DNA of 64,000 nt from CAZDDB01 sp963843285 (GTDB taxonomy: Bacteria; Acidobacteriota; HRBIN11; JAKEFK01). Made by a program: the position numbers and the translations under genes. Location of the stretch: contig CAWJJO010000013.1 of NCBI GenBank assembly GCA_963843285.1, positions 62,001-126,000 of the forward strand. Reading direction: 5' to 3'. The notes beneath the pieces were generated by a model, which was not told the DNA's origin, ran no database searches, and was given only the letters and a program-made list of their open reading frames with translations. Below are positions 18,894 to 27,703 of this stretch, one piece after another; within the stretch, counting starts at the first letter, position 1; every line of letters starts with the position of its first letter.

Positions 18894-19265
18894 TTAGCTC
18901 TGGTCTTTCGTTTCTAGAAGAATTTGCTCGGCTGAATCGACAGCATCTTGTGTTCCAACCAGTGCGAGAACATCACCATCTCGCAGAGTCTCCGAACCGC
19001 CCGGCACAACAAGCCCGCTTTCACCCCTGACAACCGCGATCACGGTCGCGCCGGTTCTGCTATGAATATTAAGCTCCGCCAGCGTTCTTCCCGCTGCTTT
19101 GTGGGATGACTCAAGCTGAACAGACGCGATCAATACGTCTGGCTCAATCAACAATGCTTCGGCCGCTTCATACGGTCCCAGCGACACGACCTCGAATGCG
19201 ATCCTTTCAATCGTCTCAGCATCCATCGCGCGGTTTGCAGTCTTTTCCATTTCCTCTATGCTCAT
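18894..19265 (-). CDS. TrkA-C (RCK_C) domain protein
   Basis: ATG 19265 is chosen because AGGAGG lies about ten bases upstream; a longer in-frame leader to 19343 would overlap guaA. The 123-aa protein contains one TrkA-C domain: VQLESSHKAAGRTLAELNIHSRTGATVIAVVRG, then GSETLRDGDVLALVGTQDAVDSAEQIL. These domains bind small ligands or nucleotides and usually regulate ion channels or transporters, but here there is no transmembrane part or RCK-N domain, so it must act as a separate subunit or sensor. It starts 25 bases after the guaA stop, so the two are probably one transcript. Confidence 0.85.
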   Translation of the reverse strand: MSIEEMEKTANRAMDAETIERIAFEVVSLGPYEAAEALLIEPDVLIASVQLESSHKAAGRTLAELNIHSRTGATVIAVVRGESGLVVPGGSETLRDGDVLALVGTQDAVDSAEQILLETKDQS

Positions 19266-19290
19266 TGATTTTTTCTCCTCCTGGACGCGA

Positions 19291-21108
19291 CTACTCCCAT
19301 TCGATCGTGCCGGGGGGTTTTGTTGTGATGTCGATTGCGACACCTGAAATTTCCGGAAGCTGCAAGATGCGGTCGCGAAGATCGATCAGAACTTCGGCCG
19401 GCAGCAGGGCCGGTTTTGCAGTCATGGCGCGTTCAGAAAGCACTGGTCTGATCACCACGAACTCGCTTCCGATGTGATTGATTTCCAGGGGCACGAAAAC
19501 AGTAGGGCACTGCCATATGTCGCGATAGAGACCGTGCCGCCGCAGACCCTCCATGACAATGGCGTCCGCTTCACGCAGACGATCCAGCCGCCCGCGGGTC
19601 ACAGTGGCCGCAAGCGCACGCGCATGAGTCACACTCTTACCGGTCACATCTACAACACAGCGATTGATTCCAGGCACCTTTTGGAATACTTGAAGAGCGA
19701 TGGATTCTGCGCGGTGGAAATCGAGTTCGCCCCACAGTAGGGCTGGATGCTCGTACGATCGCAGGTCCGCTTTCACCCCCACAGAACGCACCGGCAGCAC
19801 CGCGCCGCCAAATCCGGAATCTTTCAGCAGATCGGTCAATGCCTGTTGCGAATCCTGGAGTGCGCGGCCATTCGTCACCGTACCATCAGAGCAGAGTAGT
19901 CTGATGCCGAGCCCTGGTCCGGGAAATGGATGTCGCCACACGATGTCTTCGGAAAGGCCGAGCGTCTCGCCAAGCTCGCGCACTTCAGTCTTATAAAGTT
20001 CTGCGAGTGGTTCGATGACAAGTCCCTGTTCGATCATCTTCTGAATCACAGGCACACGGTTGTGGTGGGTCTTGATCACATCCGCCCGCTTTGTGCCACC
20101 TGTTTCGATCGTATCCGGATAGATCGTGCCTTGCGCGAGGAGACAACCCGCGAGATCCAGCCTCCCGGCTTCATCGCGAAAGACATCGACAAACGTATCG
20201 CCGATGATGCGCCGTTTTTTTTCCGGCTCGGTAATTCCGGTAAGAGCATTTAGAAATCGGTCGGATGCATTCACGAAGTGAAGATTCTTAGCGAGACCTC
20301 GCCGTGTGAGTTCTTTCACAACGGCTTCACTTTCTCCTTTTCGCATCAGACCGTTATCGATGTGAAGCAGGTGAACTTTGTCAGGACCGAGCGCGCGACC
20401 CAGAAGCACAGCGCAAACGGTGCTGTCCACCCCACCCGAAGCAAGCAGGAAAACTGACCGGTCTGCGGATTGCACGCGGATGCGGCTGATGACTTCATCA
20501 ACATAGCCCTCCATCGTCCAATCGGCGCTGCATCCGCAAATATCAATGCAGAAGTTCCGGAACATCTCTTCACCGTGAATCGTGTCATCGACTTCCGGGT
20601 GAAACTGAAATCCATATCGTCGTAATGAATCGCTTGCAATCGCCGCGTTTGCATGTGTAATGCCGCCGCTGACCGAGACACCGATTTCATCAAAGCCTGC
20701 AGGCCGGAATGTGACTGTATCTCCGTGACTCATCCATACGATCTCTTCGGGCCCCAAACCGGCAAAGATGGGGCTTGCGCCCTGGATTCGAAGCGCGGCA
20801 GGGCCATACTCCCGTTGAGTGTGTTCCACGCGCCCTCCATATCGTTTGGCGATTTCCTGATGACCAAAACAAAAACCGAGGATCGGAATCGGGAGATCGT
20901 ACATCCTCTTGTCATAGGCGCTGTCCTCGTCGCGCGCGGAAAGGGAAGGGCTGCCCGATAGGATGATCCCTCTAAATCCCGCAAAGCGCTCAACCGGATC
21001 TTCCGGCTGCACAATCTCGGCGTATACCTTCAGCCTGCGCACCTTCGTCGCGATCAAGTGCGCGTACTGTCCGCCGAAATCAACAACTGCGATGCCATCC
21101 TGTTTCAT
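19291..21108 (-). CDS. guaA: GMP synthase (glutamine-hydrolysing)
   Basis: A 605-aa enzyme converting XMP to GMP with glutamine and ATP in the cytoplasm. The glutamine amidotransferase domain carries the triad: Cys80 in GFCFGHQE, His170 and Glu172 in FQFHPEVD. The ATP pyrophosphatase domain has the P-loop SGGVDS at 224-229, followed by IETGG and HHNRVP. HPFPGPGLGIR and the terminal KPPGTIEWE are standard GuaA signatures. It is about 80 residues longer than the typical bacterial enzyme, with extra sequence in the C-terminal dimerisation region (about 430-560), as in the long form. It is divergent from padR, with 100 bases between. Confidence 0.96.
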   Translation of the reverse strand: MKQDGIAVVDFGGQYAHLIATKVRRLKVYAEIVQPEDPVERFAGFRGIILSGSPSLSARDEDSAYDKRMYDLPIPILGFCFGHQEIAKRYGGRVEHTQREYGPAALRIQGASPIFAGLGPEEIVWMSHGDTVTFRPAGFDEIGVSVSGGITHANAAIASDSLRRYGFQFHPEVDDTIHGEEMFRNFCIDICGCSADWTMEGYVDEVISRIRVQSADRSVFLLASGGVDSTVCAVLLGRALGPDKVHLLHIDNGLMRKGESEAVVKELTRRGLAKNLHFVNASDRFLNALTGITEPEKKRRIIGDTFVDVFRDEAGRLDLAGCLLAQGTIYPDTIETGGTKRADVIKTHHNRVPVIQKMIEQGLVIEPLAELYKTEVRELGETLGLSEDIVWRHPFPGPGLGIRLLCSDGTVTNGRALQDSQQALTDLLKDSGFGGAVLPVRSVGVKADLRSYEHPALLWGELDFHRAESIALQVFQKVPGINRCVVDVTGKSVTHARALAATVTRGRLDRLREADAIVMEGLRRHGLYRDIWQCPTVFVPLEINHIGSEFVVIRPVLSERAMTAKPALLPAEVLIDLRDRILQLPEISGVAIDITTKPPGTIEWE

Positions 21109-21164
21109 GTTTCTTCCGAAACAGAATATCCAAACAAGCCCGATGCGCCAATACGCCCACTTCG

Positions 21165-21208
21165 AATATAGCCATTGACAATATAGCCAACATGAATATA
21201 GTAGAGAT
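21165..21208 (+). promoter_or_regulatory. padR promoter with 15-bp periodic AATATAG operator
   Basis: TTGACA at 21175-21180 and TATAGT at 21197-21202 are separated by 16 bases, a near-consensus sigma70-type promoter. AATATAG occurs at 21165, 21180 and 21195, exactly 15 bases apart and partly as the longer unit AATATAGCCA; the copies cover the -35 flank, the spacer and the -10. This is the geometry expected for autoregulation by PadR, though a 15-bp period is not a whole number of helical turns. Transcription would start at about 21208-21210, on the padR ATG at 21209, so the message would be leaderless. Confidence 0.7.
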
Positions 21209-21571
21209 ATGACTAAGAAAATGGATGAAGTGGAAGCATTACTTCCGTTACCTTCTGCAACTTTCTATATCTTGATGGCACTAGGCGATGAGGAGCGGCA
21301 TGGTTATGCGATCATTCAGGATGTTGCGGCACGAACAGACGGCGCAGTCAGGCTTAGTGCCGGCACCTTGTACCGATCGATTCAACGGATGCAGGAACAG
21401 GGATTAATTGTTGAAAGCAGGCACCGGCCCGCTCCGGAGCTGGATGATGAGCGGCGCAGATACTACCACATTACCTCTTTCGGGTCTGCCGTAGTTCGGG
21501 CAGAGCTGCGACGGTTTTCGCAATTGATCAAGCTTGCCAGGGCAAAAGGATTTGCGCCGGAAAGGGCCTGA
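21209..21571 (+). CDS. PadR-family transcriptional regulator (acidobacterial ADOP-linked type)
   Basis: A 120-aa winged-helix regulator. LPLPSATFYILMALGDEERHGYAIIQDVAARTDGAVRLSAGTLYRSIQRMQEQGLI is the PadR DNA-binding domain, with the conserved Tyr and the GTLY-x2-I recognition segment; RRYYHITSFGSAVVRAEL is the wing. A short C-terminal helix would mediate dimerisation. PadR proteins are usually repressors released by ligands or stress. ATG 21209 coincides with the predicted transcription start; a second in-frame ATG at 21221 has no ribosome-binding site either. The stop overlaps the permease start by one base (21571), a pairing typical of Acidobacteria, where PadR is thought to control the permease. 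Confidence 0.92.
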   Translation: MTKKMDEVEALLPLPSATFYILMALGDEERHGYAIIQDVAARTDGAVRLSAGTLYRSIQRMQEQGLIVESRHRPAPELDDERRRYYHITSFGSAVVRAELRRFSQLIKLARAKGFAPERA

Positions 21572-24165
21572 TGCGTCTTTACAAGATTCTCCTTCATTTA
21601 TATCCGTCCGCATTCCGCATAGAGTATGGCGAGGAATTGTCCCAAGTGTTCCTGGAACGTCGGCGAAAGACCGGCGGCGCCGTCTCCAGGATTGCATTCT
21701 GGGTAGAAGAATTTCTTGACATTGTTCGCAACGCTGCGTATTTGCATGCGGACATGCTGAAGCGAGATTTGCGATATACTGCCCGCGCTGTTTCGCGGTC
21801 GCCTGGTTTTGCGTTGACCGCGATTCTGGTAACTGCGCTTGGCATCGGCGCAAATACGGCAGTCTTCTCCATCGTGAATCATGCATTGTTTCGACCACTA
21901 CCGTTTCAGGATTCCGACCGGCTCGTGAGGCTATGGGAGAACGTGGAGTCCTATGGACACACTGAGCTATCACCGGCGAACTACCGCGATTGGCAGCAGA
22001 GGAGCGCATCTTTCGAAAGGATGGCAGCCTTTGCGAACGTGTCGATGAATCTCGTAGGCAACGGAGCTCCGGAGAGGGTGGACGGCGCATCCGTTACCGC
22101 AGCCTTAGTGCCCATGCTTGGTGTCAGGCCGGTAATCGGTCACGTCTTTTCCGATACTGACGATCGCAGCGGAGCACCGGGAACCGTGCTGTTGAGTTAC
22201 GGTTTGTGGCAGTCAAGGTTTGCTGGTAGCACAGGAGTTTTGGGGCAGAGTGTTCGCTTGAATGAGGAAACATTTACCGTGATCGGTGTAATGCCCGCGA
22301 GTTTTTGTTTTCCGAGCCGGGAAACCCGTTTATGGATTCCAATCCGGTTTGGGCCCACGGATTTCGAAGATCGTGGTGATACGTATCTGTATGGGGTCGC
22401 GAAATTGAAATCCGGTGTATCGATAGAACAGGCCCGCGCGGAGATGTCGGTTATTACTAAGAAATTGGAACTTGAGTATCCTGAGGTGAATGCCAAAACC
22501 GGCGCTACGGTGGATACGATGCGCGATGGAGTTTCCAGACAGTCGCGGTTGTTGCTTGCAGCTCTTCTTGGCGCCTCGCTTTGCGTTTTGCTGATTGCCT
22601 GTACGAATCTGGCGAATCTATTTCTCGTTCGAGCAATGGGTCGGAGAAAGGAGCTCACGGTTCGAGCCGCATTGGGAGCAGGGCGTGAGCGTTTGATTCG
22701 TCAGCTGTTCACGGAAAGTCTGGCGTTCGCTGTTGTGGGCGCCGCTCTGGGTATTCTGTTGGCGCACGCCGCTTTGCCGCTGCTTTCCAGGCTGATCCCG
22801 ATGTCGCTTCCAGTTGGTGAAGCGACTGTTCTGGATGTACGTGTCCTTGCCTTCGCAATCCTGCTTCTCGGTGTGATTGGTATAGGCTTTGGAGTGATTC
22901 CTGCAATGCGAATTTGCAGAGGCATGGATGCAAGCGGATTGCACGAAGGATCGAGATCGGGGATAGGCGGCAAGAGGGAACGAGCGCGCTCCGCACTTGT
23001 GATTGCAGAAGTGACGGCTTCGGTGATCCTTTTGATTTCTGCCGGGCTGCTGATTCGAGCCCTCTGGCGAATTCAAGCGATTGATCCGGGCTTTAAGACT
23101 GAGGGAGTGCTTACTCTACAAACTTATTTACCATGGACGAAGTATGGAAGTACCGCGCGTCGAGTCGATTTCTACTCGCGTGTTTTGGAAGAAGTTCGTG
23201 TGTTGCCCGGAGTCTCGAATGCGGCCTATATCAGTTCATTACCAATGGTCGGCCGCGGCGGAATCTGGGGAGTTGAAGGAGCGGGAATAGTTCCGCCGGA
23301 CCCTGGAGAATCTCAAAACGCAAGTTTACGATACATAACGCCGGGCTATTTCTCTACGCTAAGAACCCCCGTGTTGCGCGGTCGTGATGTCAACGAATCC
23401 GATACCAGCACTTCACCATTGGTAGCGATTGTTAGCGAGTCTTTCGTTCGCCGATACTGGCCCGAAGTGAAAGATCCAATCGGCCGGAGCTTTCACTTCG
23501 CCAACGATGACCGGGCTGTGGTTGGTGTGGTTGGCGACATTCGTGTCCGTGGTTTGGAAACAAAAAGCGAACCACAGGTCTACTTGCCCAGTACCCAGGT
23601 CCCTGATAATAACATTATGGGCTATGTGCCGAAATCACTGGTGATCCGCAGTTCATCAGATGTTGCGACTCTGCTGCCGGCAGTTCGCAGCATCATTCAA
23701 AAAGCGGACCCTGAGCTTCCAGTTTCCGACGTCCGCACACTGCAAGATATTTTGGATGGGGAGACGGCACCACGCGCGACTCAAATCCGTGTTCTCGGCG
23801 CGTTCGCGATCCTCTCCTTACTGCTCGCGGGAATCGGCATCCATGGTCTTCTTGCATTCGCAGTGTCTCAACGCATACCGGAAATTGGTCTCCGGATCGC
23901 GATCGGTGCAAGGTCGCGAGATATTCTTGCCATGGTGTTGAGTAAAGGACTTCAGATGGCTGCAATCGGCGGGTTGATCGGCATGATACTGGCCTATGCT
24001 GCGGGCCGAGCAATGGAAGCACTTCTTGCAGGAGTAAAACCGGCGGATCTAATCACATTCCTGACTGCCAGTGGACTCGCGTTGTTCATGACAATTTCCG
24101 GATGTCTCGTACCGGCATGGCGCGCGATTCGCGTGGATCCTGCTCGGGTTATGCGCCTCGAATAG
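21571..24165 (+). CDS. ADOP-type orphan permease (duplicated FtsX/MacB permease)
   Basis: An 864-aa inner-membrane protein. An N-terminal soluble segment (MRLYKILLHLYPSAFRIEYGEE) typical of acidobacterial permeases precedes DLRYTARAVSRSPGFALTAILVTALGIGANTAVFSIVNHAL, the first transmembrane helix of the MacB/FtsX family. A large periplasmic domain follows, then three helices ending the first FtsX module (LIACTNLANLFLVRAMGRRKEL), and a second complete module ending ISGCLVPAWRAIRVDPARVMRLE. This duplicated architecture without an ATPase gene nearby is the ADOP family. Relatives move or extract macromolecules or lipids, or transmit force; the substrate here is unknown. It is co-transcribed with padR. 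Confidence 0.92.
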   Translation: MRLYKILLHLYPSAFRIEYGEELSQVFLERRRKTGGAVSRIAFWVEEFLDIVRNAAYLHADMLKRDLRYTARAVSRSPGFALTAILVTALGIGANTAVFSIVNHALFRPLPFQDSDRLVRLWENVESYGHTELSPANYRDWQQRSASFERMAAFANVSMNLVGNGAPERVDGASVTAALVPMLGVRPVIGHVFSDTDDRSGAPGTVLLSYGLWQSRFAGSTGVLGQSVRLNEETFTVIGVMPASFCFPSRETRLWIPIRFGPTDFEDRGDTYLYGVAKLKSGVSIEQARAEMSVITKKLELEYPEVNAKTGATVDTMRDGVSRQSRLLLAALLGASLCVLLIACTNLANLFLVRAMGRRKELTVRAALGAGRERLIRQLFTESLAFAVVGAALGILLAHAALPLLSRLIPMSLPVGEATVLDVRVLAFAILLLGVIGIGFGVIPAMRICRGMDASGLHEGSRSGIGGKRERARSALVIAEVTASVILLISAGLLIRALWRIQAIDPGFKTEGVLTLQTYLPWTKYGSTARRVDFYSRVLEEVRVLPGVSNAAYISSLPMVGRGGIWGVEGAGIVPPDPGESQNASLRYITPGYFSTLRTPVLRGRDVNESDTSTSPLVAIVSESFVRRYWPEVKDPIGRSFHFANDDRAVVGVVGDIRVRGLETKSEPQVYLPSTQVPDNNIMGYVPKSLVIRSSSDVATLLPAVRSIIQKADPELPVSDVRTLQDILDGETAPRATQIRVLGAFAILSLLLAGIGIHGLLAFAVSQRIPEIGLRIAIGARSRDILAMVLSKGLQMAAIGGLIGMILAYAAGRAMEALLAGVKPADLITFLTASGLALFMTISGCLVPAWRAIRVDPARVMRLE

Positions 24166-24188
24166 AGCCGGCGGCGGCTCATTGATTC

Positions 24189-25187
24189 CTAACGCGCGAG
24201 CAGCAAAGGATCGATGCCGTGTTCCAGCGTGAAGGTTGATCCAACTGCACTTACAACACAGGTCTGCCGGTTTAGTGCAGCCAGTTGCCGGATACGATAA
24301 ACAGCTTCAATCCCGGTGCAGTGACCACCCAGGAATTGCTTGAGTCCGAACTCGCGTAACTTTCCAATGGTCCAATTGAGTTTGTCATCGTCCAGTTGAA
24401 AAAGATGAAAGCCCCCGATGGCTGCATAGACCGGAGCCTGGCGTACTACCTTTCTGGCGTATTCGAGCGTATTGATGATCCCTGCGTGTCCACATCCGGA
24501 AACAACAACAAGTCCTTGATCGGTGTTAAACACCAACGACATGTCTTCTGGAATTGTATCTTCCAGAAGGCCATTCGGCGTTTGAACACGACCGGTTACA
24601 CTCCAATTCCGTTCGGGATGAGTCCGTGGCACTGGGCCGGTAAGCCATGCACCTGGGAAAATTTCTCTCGGTTCATTGTGTTCGACGAAGACGCCGTCCG
24701 CCGTTTCATAAGCAGGTTTTAGAGCAATCATGAGATTGTCTTCACCGGAAGCAGAAGGACGGCTCCAGAAGATTCCGGTTCCTACATGAACGCGCGACAA
24801 GGCTGTTGGATTTTTCTTTGCAAGCTCATGGCGCAAAGTTAACAAACCGCTGATGTGGTCGAAGTGATTGTGGCTCAGAATGACATCTTGAACCGTAGAT
24901 AAGTCAATGCCTAACTCCTGTGAATTCTTGAGCACTGTGTCCGGACGCGCGCCGGTATCAAAAAGGATTTGGTGGCCGTCGGCTTCGACAAGAGCGGCGT
25001 AACCCCACTCACCAATCCCACCATTGCCAGGATTTCCGGCAAGCATAGTGGAAAGCACAATGATTCGCAGTGAATGAATCGACGCTATGGATCTATGTTG
25101 ATTTTTCGCTGCCTCTCCTTCCGATCGACTATATGCAAGAAGACAAATCGTAGTAATTGCTAAAACAAGAATCAGAATGTATTTCAT
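24189..25187 (-). CDS. Secreted metallo-beta-lactamase-fold hydrolase (DHPS-like group)
   Basis: ATG 25187 gives 332 residues and a Sec signal (MKYILILVLAITTICLLAYS); an in-frame extension to 25391 lacks signal character. The MBL fold shows SHNHFDH (the HxHxDH zinc motif with Asn), FDTGARPD upstream, SGCGHAGIINTLEYA with the third His, and GGHCTG near the end. SGCGHxGIxNTxxxA is typical of the group annotated as 7,8-dihydropterin-6-methyl-beta-ribofuranosylaminobenzene 5'-phosphate synthase-like. Export suggests a periplasmic role and argues against that pterin reaction; the substrate is unknown. It converges on the ADOP gene. Confidence 0.82.
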   Translation of the reverse strand: MKYILILVLAITTICLLAYSRSEGEAAKNQHRSIASIHSLRIIVLSTMLAGNPGNGGIGEWGYAALVEADGHQILFDTGARPDTVLKNSQELGIDLSTVQDVILSHNHFDHISGLLTLRHELAKKNPTALSRVHVGTGIFWSRPSASGEDNLMIALKPAYETADGVFVEHNEPREIFPGAWLTGPVPRTHPERNWSVTGRVQTPNGLLEDTIPEDMSLVFNTDQGLVVVSGCGHAGIINTLEYARKVVRQAPVYAAIGGFHLFQLDDDKLNWTIGKLREFGLKQFLGGHCTGIEAVYRIRQLAALNRQTCVVSAVGSTFTLEHGIDPLLLAR

Positions 25188-25305
25188 AGGTAAGGCTTCC
25201 TTGAGAGTTGTTTGACACTGTCTTGCCAGTTCACGACGACCTGCAACGATCGCGATACATTTTCCTCCCGGACGATTGCTAAGAGTGCCGGCCGAAACGG
25301 CGCGA

Positions 25306-25918
25306 TCATCTTCGTTCAAGTTTTGGAGGACGCTTGCCGTGACGAATCGCGCCCTGCACAGGAATGTATCGCAACTCCTGCCTGGAATCAACGCAACGCA
25401 GCATCAGGCCTCCGCGACTCATATCACCGCGTCCGACAAACTGCTCCGGAAACAACAGCCGGTGTTGAAAGATTTTCAGGAGTGGATCTACGTACTTCCC
25501 AGTACCGATGCTTCCCAGCAGCACAATCTCTGAATGCGGCGGCAGCTGATCTGACAGTCTGCATGGCCGATTCATTCAGAGGACGAAAATACCGGTTCTG
25601 AGATGCATCGATGGGCACGCCTCTAAACGATCGCAAATCTTCGGTGGTGAGTATTGTTTCGGCTGGCAGTAAACCACGATTTGATGTGATGATCAGGACG
25701 CCCGATGATTCCGCACAAGGCCGCGCAAATTGATTCGCATAATTCAGTTTTCCGCGAAAATAGAGCCCGCTCAAAAAGGAAAAAACTTCCCCTATGGGCG
25801 CTCCGCCATTTCTGATGCGGAGGGCCAGTTCAAATGTTGCGCGTTCACTCAGCAGTATATCCGCGCGCTTCCCCATGGCACTCGCCGGAGAGAGCAGAAA
25901 GATACGAAAAGTCGACAT
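25306..25918 (-). CDS. Unrecognised protein, frameshifted
   Basis: Two overlapping frames appear to be one gene. The first starts at ATG 25918 (MSTFRIFLLSPASAMGKRAD) and runs to PLNESAMQTV; the second carries on with SDQLPPHSEIVLLGSIGTGKYVDPLL, MSRGGLMLRCV and HGKRPPKLERR, ending at 25306. The slip is near 25550-25575. The N-terminus is not a convincing signal peptide and no membrane helices are seen. SAMGKRADIL and LLGSIGTGKYVDPL recall nucleotide- or small-ligand-handling proteins, but GSIGTGK is not a confident P-loop, so no function is assigned. An upstream extension to 25960 is encoded by a dispersed repeat and should be ignored. Confidence 0.55.
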
Positions 25919-25933
25919 CGCGACAAATATTAC

Positions 25934-26011
25934 CATGGAGCGCAGGCGTCCCGCCTGCATTGTGGACCGCAGGCATCTGCCTGCAGGCAGCGACTAAAGT
26001 CGCTACTACAA
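25934..26011. repeat. Dispersed palindromic repeat copy 1
   Basis: This copy begins ATGGAGCGCAGGCGTCCCGC and contains GCAGGCGTCCCGCCTGC, a self-complementary core, then CCGCAGGCATCTGCCTGC and AGCGACTAAAGTCGCT at 25989-26004 (7-bp arms around AA). Related copies occur at 30754, 37131, 45015, 51004 and 63191. It lies between divergent genes and contributes a false N-terminal extension to the leftward one. Confidence 0.8.
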
Positions 26012-26048
26012 ACAATTGCGGAACATTCGCGCTCATGCCCCGTATGTA

Positions 26049-26879
26049 ATGACAGTGGGCAACAAAGAATTAAGAGCGGCGATTCTGTTCATCGTTCTTG
26101 CACTCGGAATGTCCGGTCTCTACTGGTGGATGCTTCAGACGTTCCCAAAGGGTTCGCTCCCTGCTTCCGTAGAGCTTGTGTCAAAAGGGATCTTACGCGA
26201 TTTTGGACCTGCTCTCGCTGCTATCATTGTTTCTTTCTATGCGGGCGGGATTTCCCGCTTCAAACAACTCATGGCGAGCGTGGTGCGTTGGAGAGTCCCC
26301 TTGAGACTTTACGTGCTGGCTTTCCTAGGGCCGATGCTGATGATCGGGATCGCGATCTCAGCCGCTATTCTGTTTGGCGGCATACCGGCGGCCCCTGGCG
26401 GTACCCTTGCACTGAAACTCATCGCCGTCTTCGTTATGATGGCAATTATCGATGGACCATTAGGAGAAGAGATCGGCTGGCGAGGTTTTCTTCTGCCCGC
26501 CCTGTGGCGAAGAATCGGGCCCATTTCGGCCAGCCTGATTGTGGGCGTGATCTGGTACGTCTGGCACATCCCGCTTTATGCGGTTGATGGCAAGGGAACG
26601 CCTTTAACATTCTTGTTGTCCTGCGTCCTATACTCGCTGATTTTTTCCTGGTTCTTTCTGAAGTCAAGACAGAGCACGTTCGTGGCCATCATTCTTCACA
26701 ATTGTTCGAACTACTTCGTGTACATCAGCCGGATTCTGTTTCCGCAGATGAAGAACACGATGATCGGCAGCTATGTGTTTCTAGCGCTGGTCATTGTGGC
26801 TGCTATTGCTGCGACCTTGGCAATCAGAGACAAAACATTGGACCAGGCGGAGCTTCAGCCGGTACGACTCACCTCTTAA
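26049..26879 (+). CDS. CPBP-family intramembrane metalloprotease (CAAX protease-like)
   Basis: A multi-pass membrane protein of about 276 aa. The family motifs are all present: GPLGEEIGWRGFLLP (EExxxR), WYVWHIPL (FxxxH-type) and VAIILHNCSNY (HxxxN), which form the intramembrane metal site in the Abi/CPBP glutamic-type protease superfamily. About eight hydrophobic helices surround them. Bacterial members process membrane peptides, anti-sigma factors or bacteriocin-related substrates; the target here is unknown. ATG 26049 is preferred over 26016 because the extra leader overlaps the dispersed-repeat flank. No partner gene is directly coupled. Confidence 0.85.
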   Translation: MTVGNKELRAAILFIVLALGMSGLYWWMLQTFPKGSLPASVELVSKGILRDFGPALAAIIVSFYAGGISRFKQLMASVVRWRVPLRLYVLAFLGPMLMIGIAISAAILFGGIPAAPGGTLALKLIAVFVMMAIIDGPLGEEIGWRGFLLPALWRRIGPISASLIVGVIWYVWHIPLYAVDGKGTPLTFLLSCVLYSLIFSWFFLKSRQSTFVAIILHNCSNYFVYISRILFPQMKNTMIGSYVFLALVIVAAIAATLAIRDKTLDQAELQPVRLTS

Positions 26880-26926
26880 AAAAAATCCAGCCGCGACGAG
26901 ATTCACAATAATGTTACACATTCATG

Positions 26927-26955
26927 TTGCCATTGTATCTTTATCATTATATAAA
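26927..26955 (+). promoter_or_regulatory. Promoter for the secreted protein gene at 27035
   Basis: TTGCCA at 26927-26932 and TATAAA at 26950-26955 are spaced by exactly 17 bases in an AT-rich stretch after the CPBP gene. The leader would be about 72 bases and ends in AAGGAGGAAG, a perfect ribosome-binding site seven to eight bases from ATG 27035. Confidence 0.6.
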
Positions 26956-27034
26956 TATAGTGGCATATACATTCAGCAAGTCTAAGTTTGAATGTAGTGG
27001 ATCAACAACGAAAAAACACCAAGGAGGAAGACTA

Positions 27035-27703
27035 ATGGGAAAGAATAAATGGTTTATTCTCTTTGCAATTTGTCTGGCGGTTGGTTTTGCAGCAGCGCCG
27101 GCAATGGCAAAAGAGCAAGGAGCAGCGATCCAAGTGGATTCAGACACCAATTGCAACACGACGAATGCCGACACCGGGGGCAATTCAGCGGACAGGCAGG
27201 ACAATACCACCAGCCTCAGTATCGTTGTCTGGTTTAACCTCAGCACAGCTCCTACTGGTGATTACACATGGACACTATCCGACAAAGGGAAAGAGATCTG
27301 TTCCGGCACGATTGACGATGCATCTCTTATCCAGTGTGGCGCTCCTGAGGACCAATGGTGGCATACGGGCGTCGACATCGATCTAGATGGCACCCCAACC
27401 CCCTCCACCGGTACCTGTACTCCCACCGGTAGCGTTACTTTTGCCGTATTCGAGCGAGTGGCAAGAGTGTGGGTTCCGATAGCTTTCGGGTCGAAGCACC
27501 CTAGTCAGACAGAGATTTTGAAAGTTTGGCCGCCGGGACAGTTGTCTCATGCTCAGTCCCGGCGGTTCTTACCGCTGGATCTGCCAAATCACAATCAACT
27601 CTTAGCGAAACGCTTTACACGGGCGTCATTGCGCGCGAGCGCAAAATCGACAACATTGAAATTGAATCGAGCTACCTCGCCAAGGATTTTCGACGCTTCT
27701 TGA
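27035..27703 (+). CDS. Small secreted protein, probable 3' frameshift
   Basis: AAGGAGG precedes ATG 27035. The first 27 residues (MGKNKWFILFAICLAVGFAA..AMA) are a Sec signal peptide. The mature part is rich in Asp, Thr and Asn (SDTNCNTTNADTGGNSADRQ), then a beta-rich segment WTLSDKGKEICSGTIDDASLIQCGAPEDQWWHTG with paired cysteines. I do not recognise the family. Near 27495-27505 the natural frame seems to change: the alternative reading PSDRDFESLAAGTVVSCSVP is far more protein-like than the continuing one. The listed end at 27703 therefore overruns into antisense of the TPR gene; the true end is probably near 27600-27620. High transcription is suggested by the good promoter. Confidence 0.6.
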   Translation: MGKNKWFILFAICLAVGFAAAPAMAKEQGAAIQVDSDTNCNTTNADTGGNSADRQDNTTSLSIVVWFNLSTAPTGDYTWTLSDKGKEICSGTIDDASLIQCGAPEDQWWHTGVDIDLDGTPTPSTGTCTPTGSVTFAVFERVARVWVPIAFGSKHPSQTEILKVWPPGQLSHAQSRRFLPLDLPNHNQLLAKRFTRASLRASAKSTTLKLNRATSPRIFDAS

